The notes under the pieces were generated by a model. That model did no database searches, was not told the DNA's origin, and saw only the letters and a program-made list of their open reading frames with translations. A program made the position numbers and the translations under genes. A stretch of DNA of 64,000 bases, taken from assembly GCA_964632365.1 (NCBI GenBank), contig CAZWDR010000001.1, forward strand, positions 5,237 to 69,236, read 5' to 3'. Positions 59,125 to 64,000 of this stretch are shown here, one piece after another. Numbering within the stretch: the first letter of the stretch is position 1; each line of letters opens with the position of its first letter. Source of the DNA: ZC4RG30 sp964632365 (GTDB taxonomy: Bacteria; Pseudomonadota; Gammaproteobacteria; Steroidobacterales; Steroidobacteraceae).

Positions 59125-60385
59125 CCGGGTCATCGAGGCTGTCGGAGCCTTCGATGTCGATGCGGCCCAGTCCCAGTGCCTGCACGACGCGCTCGATGCT
59201 GCGCGTTTGCGCAATCAGCGCGTCGATGGCCGCCTGCACCAGCGCGTTGCCTTCGGTGTTGCCGGCGCCGATCAGCTGGTCGTAGGCCTCGCCCGCGGCG
59301 GCGCGTTGGCGAATGCGGTCCATCGCCGCCAGTGTCGCGTCCAGGCGCCCGCGCATCTCGGCATCCAGCGCCGGATCGCGCGCGCGCACGAGATCGGACA
59401 GTGACGGGCCCTGCAGCGTGGCGCCGCCGCTGCGTTCATAGCGGCCGAGGTACACGTTCCGCATGCCCAGCTGGTTGTAGTAGTGCGACTGGTGCGTGTT
59501 GTCAGAGAAGCAGTCGTGCTCTTCTTCCGGGTCGTGCAGGATCAGCCCGAGCTTCATGCGCTCGCCGGCGAGCTCGCCATAGGAAAGGGATCCGATGCCG
59601 GTGAGCATCGATGACAGCGCGCCATTGGCGCCGCCGGCCAGCAGCTGGCGCCGTGCGGCACCATCGGCCTGCCAGTTGCCGGCCATCTCCTGCAGGTCGT
59701 CCACCAGCAGGCGCATCGCCGATTGCAGGTAGTCCACGCGGCGCTGGCAGTTTCCACCCGTGCAGTTCGCCCGATCGAAGTCGGTGGCGGGGCGGTTGCC
59801 GGCTCCGGCCCCGGTGCCGTTGAGATCCTGGCCCCAGAGCAGGAATTCGATCGCGTGGTAGCCGCGGCCCACATTGGCCTCGATGCCACCGATCTCATGC
59901 AGCGATTCCGACAGCAGCGCCGGCGTGATGCGGCTGGCGTCGATCTCGCGTCCGCCGATGAACAGGCGCGGATTGGCAACGACATTGGCGGTGAACCATG
60001 CATTGGCATCCGAATCGCTGCCATACGAGGCATCCACGTAATCGATCAGCCCCTCATCCAGCGGCCACGCATTCACGCGGCCTTCCCAGTCATCCACGAT
60101 CGGATTGCCGAAGCGCAAGGCCTCCGTCTGCATGTAGGGGACGCGCGCGTCCACCCACGCCTGGCGTGCCGCCGAGAGGCTCGCGGGTGTGGGCTTCGCC
60201 ACCAGCGCATCGACCGCAACGGCCAGCGCGCGCGCGCCGGCGAGCGCATCCTCGTACTTGGCCTGCGCCAGGTCCGCATAGTGCGCGGCAACGGCCTGCG
60301 GCGCGGGGGCCTGCGCTGCGTGCGCGGGAATGCTCAGGCAGGTGATCGCTGCGGCAATGAAGCCGCGCGCAATGTTCAGGACCAT
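59108..60385 (-). CDS. Imelysin family protein (IrpA-like iron-regulated protein)
   Basis: About 425 aa. A signal peptide (ARGFIAAAITCLSIPAHA) precedes an imelysin domain with the intact GxHxxE motif in GRGYHAIEFLLWGQDL. Downstream are DCFSDNTHQSHYYNQLGMRNVYLG and TGIGSLSYGELAGERM, both typical of IrpA-type imelysins. It is periplasmic or outer-membrane by family. First gene of a ten-gene iron operon. Its promoter overlaps a Fur box 23-37 nt upstream of ATG 60385, so repression by Fe2+-Fur is expected. Confidence 0.93.
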   Translation of the reverse strand: MVLNIARGFIAAAITCLSIPAHAAQAPAPQAVAAHYADLAQAKYEDALAGARALAVAVDALVAKPTPASLSAARQAWVDARVPYMQTEALRFGNPIVDDWEGRVNAWPLDEGLIDYVDASYGSDSDANAWFTANVVANPRLFIGGREIDASRITPALLSESLHEIGGIEANVGRGYHAIEFLLWGQDLNGTGAGAGNRPATDFDRANCTGGNCQRRVDYLQSAMRLLVDDLQEMAGNWQADGAARRQLLAGGANGALSSMLTGIGSLSYGELAGERMKLGLILHDPEEEHDCFSDNTHQSHYYNQLGMRNVYLGRYERSGGATLQGPSLSDLVRARDPALDAEMRGRLDATLAAMDRIRQRAAAGEAYDQLIGAGNTEGNALVQAAIDALIAQTRSIERVVQALGLGRIDIEGSDSLDDPDAVFQ

Positions 60386-60407
60386 GGGGAAAGCCTGGGA
60401 CTGCAGA

Positions 60408-60422
60408 TGAGAGTGATTCTCA
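60408..60422 (-). promoter_or_regulatory. Fur box (7-1-7) upstream of iron operon
   Basis: TGAGAGT-G-ATTCTCA is a 7-1-7 inverted repeat with one mismatch between its arms. It fits the Fur consensus TGATAAT-N-ATTATCA at 11 of 14 arm positions. It overlaps the predicted -10 element of the imelysin operon, the right place for repression. Confidence 0.75.
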
Positions 60423-60444
60423 ACTAGCGATGCAGGGTTGTCCA
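60416..60444 (-). promoter_or_regulatory. Sigma-70-type promoter for the iron operon
   Basis: Reading leftward: -35 TGGACA (60444-60439), 17-nt spacer, -10 GAGAAT (60421-60416). Five and four of six positions match consensus. The -10 lies inside the Fur box. Predicted by eye only. Confidence 0.5.
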
Positions 60445-60520
60445 GCACATTACAAGGGTGTGTGAAGGTGCGCAGGTTCGCTGCCGCCCGGCGCCGTGGG
60501 GCCGCCCGGGAGCCGGCCGC

Positions 60521-60526
60521 TATACT
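60521..60526 (+). promoter_or_regulatory. Candidate -10 element of xth, implying a leaderless mRNA
   Basis: TATACT ends 7 nt before the xth ATG, so transcription should begin at or next to the start codon. No ribosome site is visible before ATG 60534, and no good -35 is seen. Confidence 0.4.
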
Positions 60527-60533
60527 CGCGCGC

Positions 60534-61331
60534 ATGCGATTTTATTCTTGGAACGTGAACGGCATCCGTGCCGTGGTCAGGAAAGGAACCTTCCAGCAGT
60601 TCATGGCCGAACATCAGCCGGACATCCTCTGCCTGCAGGAGACCAAGGCCGAGAAGGGCCAGGCCGAGATCGACCTGCCCGATTACCGCGAATACTGGAA
60701 CTCGGCCGAGAAGAAGGGCTATTCCGGCACCGCGATCTTCACCCGCATCGAGCCGCTGGCGGTCACCTGTGGCTTTCCCGACCGCTTCGCGGAGCAGTTC
60801 GCATTTGCCGACGAACTCAAGCGTGACTCCTGGAACGAGGGCCGCGTGGTCACCGCCGAGTTCCCGGATTACTTCGCCGTGACGGTGTACACACCCAATG
60901 CGAAGGAGGACCTGTCACGCCTGAACCTGCGCCACCAGCACTGGGATCCGGCCTTCCTGGCCTACGTGAAGGAGCTGGACGCGGTGAAGCCGGTGATCTT
61001 CTGCGGGGACCTGAACGTGGCGCACACCGAACTGGATCTCGCCAACCCGAAGCCCAACCGCGGCAAGAAGGGCTTCACCGACGAGGAACGGCAGGGATTC
61101 CAGAATTTCGTCGATGCGGGCTTCGTCGATACGTTCCGGCTGTTCACCCAGGGCAACGGGCACTACTCCTGGTGGTCGCACTTCGCCAATGCCCGCGCCC
61201 GCAACATCGGATGGAGAATCGACTATGTGCTGGTGTCGCAGCGCATCCGCGACCGTGTGAGGCAGGCGCGCATCCACGCTGATGTGCTGGGTTCCGACCA
61301 CTGTCCGGTCAGCATCGACATCGATCTCTAG
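60534..61331 (+). CDS. xth: Exodeoxyribonuclease III (AP endonuclease)
   Basis: A 265-aa EEP-fold nuclease (E. coli XthA is 268 aa) that cleaves abasic sites and degrades DNA 3' to 5' in base-excision repair. Active-site elements: N in SWNVNGIRA, Glu in LQETKAEK, Asp/Asn in FCGDLNVAHTELDL, WWSHFANARARNIGWRIDY and the Asp-His pair in LGSDHCPVS. ATG 60534 starts exactly at the conserved MRFYSWNVNG. It is monocistronic and divergent from the iron operon. Confidence 0.96.
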   Translation: MRFYSWNVNGIRAVVRKGTFQQFMAEHQPDILCLQETKAEKGQAEIDLPDYREYWNSAEKKGYSGTAIFTRIEPLAVTCGFPDRFAEQFAFADELKRDSWNEGRVVTAEFPDYFAVTVYTPNAKEDLSRLNLRHQHWDPAFLAYVKELDAVKPVIFCGDLNVAHTELDLANPKPNRGKKGFTDEERQGFQNFVDAGFVDTFRLFTQGNGHYSWWSHFANARARNIGWRIDYVLVSQRIRDRVRQARIHADVLGSDHCPVSIDIDL

Positions 61332-61341
61332 GCGGTCCGCC

Positions 61342-61938
61342 TCAGTCGCTGATCACATAGTCGATGGGCTTGAACGAGCCGTTGTTCGAGCCCTCGGCCG
61401 AGCAGGCCGTCAGTCCGCACCACAGGTCCATCTCAGCCCGCAGGGCGATGTGATCGCCGGCCTTCGATGTGGGCACATCCACGGTCATCTTGCCGCCGGC
61501 ATCGAACCACACATTCATGAAGATGTTGAACGTGGTGTGGATCTGGTGCGGCTCGATGCCGAACTGCGCCAGCCCCAGGCACAGGTTCTCATGGCAGCTG
61601 GGATGATGCCCCTGGTGGCGATAGAGCAGCTCGAACATGCGCTGGCTGCAGGGTGTCAGCGTGAAGTCGTGGCGGCCCACCGTGTCGGCGACGATGGTGA
61701 ACATCGGCTGGCTGTCGTTGGAATAAAGCAGGTCGCCGGTCGTCAGGTACAGTTTGCCGGCGTAGTCCAGCGAGCGGCCAGATGACAGATAGCAGCGGGC
61801 ATCACCGGCCGCGAAGGCGAACAGGTCCGAGACCTGCTCCCCCATCGGGTCGGTCACGCGCAGCACCTGGCCCTTTTTCAAGGTGAATCCGGCGCCGGAC
61901 TGCGGCGCGATGCGGCGGGTGGCGGGTGTGTTCAGCAT
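61342..61938 (-). CDS. DUF1989 (urea carboxylase-associated) family protein
   Basis: About 198 aa from ATG 61938. DUF1989 landmarks are GQVLRVTDPMGEQVSDLFAF near the start, then YLTTGDLLYSNDSQPMFTIV, SCHENLCLGL with Cys and His, HTTFNIFMNVWFD and WCGLTACSAEGSNNG at the end; Cys, His and Glu here may bind metal. Family members are encoded with urea carboxylase and, in some species, guanidine-utilisation genes; no such genes are here. It is divergent from the YqcI/YcgG gene. Confidence 0.9.
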   Translation of the reverse strand: MLNTPATRRIAPQSGAGFTLKKGQVLRVTDPMGEQVSDLFAFAAGDARCYLSSGRSLDYAGKLYLTTGDLLYSNDSQPMFTIVADTVGRHDFTLTPCSQRMFELLYRHQGHHPSCHENLCLGLAQFGIEPHQIHTTFNIFMNVWFDAGGKMTVDVPTSKAGDHIALRAEMDLWCGLTACSAEGSNNGSFKPIDYVISD

Positions 61939-62083
61939 GGCGCGCAAGGCTAGCAGCCGCGCGGGACCCCGGCGTAGGACATCGGCCCTCGCAAGTGTCG
62001 GGAGTCGGACGACGCCCACATCCTGCCTGCGGCCCCAGCCGCGTCCTACGTTGGCGCCGGCGCCCAAGGGCCATGCTTGGACC

Positions 62084-62812
62084 ATGCAGACCGCACCCCG
62101 CAGATCGAATGTGGCGCAGTTCAGCGATTTCATCCGCGAGGAGTCGCATCCCTGCGTGATGGCCAAATCCGTGCTGGCGCACGACGCCGTGGAGTTCGGC
62201 ACCTATACCGGAAGGCTCGGCTCGCCCCGATCGGCGCGCGCGCTGTGTGATGACCTGTACCGCAGCCTCGCCGCGATCCGGGAGGGGTTCTGGTCGTTCG
62301 TGGCGCTGTTCCCGGAGGACGGTTTTGCCAATGAAGCGCAGTTCGAGCGGGCGCTGTGGCTGCAGCTGCAGCGCATGCATGACCTCGACGCGCCACTGCA
62401 CGCGTGGGACGACAGCGTCAGCTCCGACCCGGCCGATGCGCAGTTCTCGTTCTCCATTGGTGGGCGTGCGTGGTATGTGATCGGCATGCATCCGAAGGCC
62501 TCGCGCAAGGCGCGCCGGCTCGGCATGGTGGCCCTGGTCTTCAATTCGCACGCGCAGTTCCAGGAACTGCGCAGCCGCGGGCGCTATCACGCGGTGCGCG
62601 ACCGCATCCGTGAACGCGACCGGCTGCTGCAGGGTTCGGTGAACCCGATGGTGGCGGACCACGGGGCGACTTCGGAGGCGCGGCAGTACTCCGGACGCGC
62701 GGTGGATGATGCGTGGCGCTGTCCGTTCCACGCCGCCGCTAAAACCGGCAAGAAGAAGCCGCACCTGGTGCTGGCCAGCAGCAAGCCGCTCGCCGGTTCC
62801 GCACCGCGCTGA
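62084..62812 (+). CDS. YqcI/YcgG family protein
   Basis: About 242 aa. Landmarks of the YqcI/YcgG family: HPCVMAKSVLAHDAVEFGTY near the N-terminus, FVALFPEDG, EAQFERALWLQLQRMHDLD, FSFSIGGRAWYVIGMHPKASRKARR and RWxCPFH at the C-terminus (DAWRCPFHAA). Some family members are haem enzymes oxidising guanidino or amino groups (for example GntA); whether this one does is unknown. It shares a 145-nt divergent promoter region with the DUF1989 gene, suggesting a joint pathway (inference). Confidence 0.88.
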   Translation: MQTAPRRSNVAQFSDFIREESHPCVMAKSVLAHDAVEFGTYTGRLGSPRSARALCDDLYRSLAAIREGFWSFVALFPEDGFANEAQFERALWLQLQRMHDLDAPLHAWDDSVSSDPADAQFSFSIGGRAWYVIGMHPKASRKARRLGMVALVFNSHAQFQELRSRGRYHAVRDRIRERDRLLQGSVNPMVADHGATSEARQYSGRAVDDAWRCPFHAAAKTGKKKPHLVLASSKPLAGSAPR

Positions 62813-62821
62813 GCGCCCGGC

Positions 62822-64000
62822 TCACTGCATGCGTTCGGTGGCGAACAGCAGCGCCATCGCGCCACCGCGCGCATCCTGGCCAAGGATTGCCGTCCGTTGC
62901 AGGTACTCCTGGAGGGTGGTCAGGCGCGCCGTGGACTCGCAGACATCGATGAGCATGCCATCCGCACCGGTGCGTGCCTTCACGGCCGCCCATGCCGCAT
63001 CGACCGCGCGCTGGTATTCGTGGCCGGTGACCCAGCCTCTCGCGAGGCCCCGTTGCAGCGCGAAGCCGATCATCGCGGTGCCGGAGTACTCCGGGAACGC
63101 GCCCGGGTGATTGACGACATTGCGCCAGAGCCCGTCGCGGTTCTGCAGTGGCAGCAGGGCGGCCATCAGCTGGCGATAGCTGTGCAGCGCATGGCGGTGC
63201 GCCGCGCCGTCCTTCGGCAGTTCGTCGAGCGTGAGCGCGAGGCCCAGCGCCGCAAAGCCGTTGCCACGACCCCAGGCGACATCCGCCTCGGGCCGGTGGC
63301 GGTACAGTCCATCCGGTCGCAGGTCCAGCCCCTGCATGAAGCGCAGGTGGCGGTCGGCCATCTGGAAATACCGCGACTCCCCGCTCAACGCGCCGGCCTG
63401 CGCCAGGATCGCGGTGCCCATGAAGACCGAATCGCTGTAACCATCGTGCAGCGGCATGGCCTCGAGCATGCGACCCTGCGCGTCGAACCCCATGTCGGCC
63501 ACCTTGCGGACCAGGGCCGCATAACGCGGATCACCCGTGCGCCGCGCCAGTTCGGTGAACACGATGTGGCCCGACATCACCAGTGCATTCGGGCGTTCCA
63601 GGCTGTTGCGCGATCCGTCCACCCATGGCTCGACGAGACGGCGCACGGCGTCGATCTCGCCCAGGCGGATGCGTGCGACCAGCGCGATGGCGCCGATGTA
63701 CCAGGGCTGGTCGAAGTCCTGGCCGTAGACCTGCGCCAGCTGCGTCGCGAGTTCACGCGGGGAGCGGGCGCTGCGGCGCTGCAGTTCGCGGGCGGCATCA
63801 GAGCGCGTGATCGACGCCGCAGGTGGCAAGGCTTCTGTCCGGCCCCATGCACGCGCGGGAATCCGGCCCACGCCAGCGACGGCCTGTGTGGACAGTGCCG
63901 CGGCGAGGCCTGCATCCGCCTGGTCAGCAATCAGCACGAGGTCGGGAGCCTGGGCGCCCAGCCATCGCCACAGGCCATGCGATTCAACGTTCTCCCGATA
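62822..64000 (-). CDS. Glycoside hydrolase GH88/GH105-like protein (partial, N-terminus beyond window)
   Basis: At least 393 residues, open to the right edge with no start inside a family boundary. The C-terminal about 330 residues form an (alpha/alpha)6 barrel of the unsaturated uronyl hydrolase type: PLHDGYSDSVFMGTAILAQ with the catalytic-like Asp, DVAWGRGNGFAALGLAL and FPEYSGTAMIGFALQRG. The visible N-terminal part (NVESHGLWRWLGAQAPDLVL) does not belong to the hydrolase and implies an extra domain. It ends 9 nt from the convergent YqcI/YcgG stop. Confidence 0.8.
   Translation of the reverse strand, partial: YRENVESHGLWRWLGAQAPDLVLIADQADAGLAAALSTQAVAGVGRIPARAWGRTEALPPAASITRSDAARELQRRSARSPRELATQLAQVYGQDFDQPWYIGAIALVARIRLGEIDAVRRLVEPWVDGSRNSLERPNALVMSGHIVFTELARRTGDPRYAALVRKVADMGFDAQGRMLEAMPLHDGYSDSVFMGTAILAQAGALSGESRYFQMADRHLRFMQGLDLRPDGLYRHRPEADVAWGRGNGFAALGLALTLDELPKDGAAHRHALHSYRQLMAALLPLQNRDGLWRNVVNHPGAFPEYSGTAMIGFALQRGLARGWVTGHEYQRAVDAAWAAVKARTGADGMLIDVCESTARLTTLQEYLQRTAILGQDARGGAMALLFATERMQ

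Noticed and set aside
61333..61343. Short GGCGG/CCGCC hairpin after xth as a terminator
   Set aside because: Five-base stem with one-base loop and no T-tract; chance GC palindrome.

Overview
The window is very GC-rich, densely coded DNA from what looks like a gammaproteobacterium. The pointers are opgG/opgH, a yqjD-yqjE-yqjK-like row, a YfiR-family gene, xth and a Fur-type operator. The DUF1552/DUF1592 pair and the heavy load of sensor kinases suggest a Steroidobacterales, Nevskiales or Xanthomonadales-like lineage; that placement is inference. I found no rRNA, tRNA, CRISPR array, transposase or integrase. No gene-free stretch exceeds about 300 bases; the longest (39272-39530, 40603-40863, 43982-44235) are promoter regions.

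Layout. 1-3723: a DUF1592 cytochrome-like protein and a DUF1552 protein (partial at the left edge). 3856-12540: a small acetyltransferase, a DUF883-like membrane-anchored protein, the osmoregulated periplasmic glucan pair opgG-opgH, an aldehyde dehydrogenase/amino-acid dehydrogenase pair and an HDOD protein. 12606-35621: a signalling island with five sensor histidine kinases, a REC-kinase protein, an orphan CheR-CheB pair, a membrane pseudokinase, a GGDEF-EAL protein, YfiR and a stand-alone receiver. 35798-38036: a secreted ankyrin protein and a VOC protein. 38093-43981: an envelope and general stress block (outer-membrane barrel, ferritin-like protein, two BON proteins, CsbD, DUF1328, YqjD/E/K-like proteins, an AI-2E-family transporter and small lipoproteins). 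44236-46825: a NarL-type response regulator, a single-domain receiver and a CHASE3 NarL-type kinase. 47302-48354: an amidohydrolase. 48326-60385: a ten-gene leftward operon joining imelysin/di-haem/DUF1513 iron proteins, an FbpABC ferric-iron importer and a MacAB-like exporter, behind a Fur-box promoter. 60534-64000: xth, DUF1989, YqcI/YcgG and a partial GH88/105-like hydrolase.

How it may work together (inference). A dyad, GTAGG-N6-CCTAC, close to the published GacA/UvrY box TGTAAG-N6-CTTACA, lies upstream of the NarL-type regulator gene, its likely kinase, a BON-domain gene and the pseudokinase gene. This suggests an autoregulated envelope-stress regulon. The signalling island shows serial duplication of one HisKA-HATPase-REC core under different sensory front ends, with a YfiR/CHASE8 pairing wired to a kinase rather than to a diguanylate cyclase.

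Assembly caution. The two 100-N runs are each flanked by identical 55-nt sequences. They are almost certainly unmerged contig overlaps: removing 155 nt at each place restores one open frame in the ankyrin gene and one in the NarL-type kinase gene.
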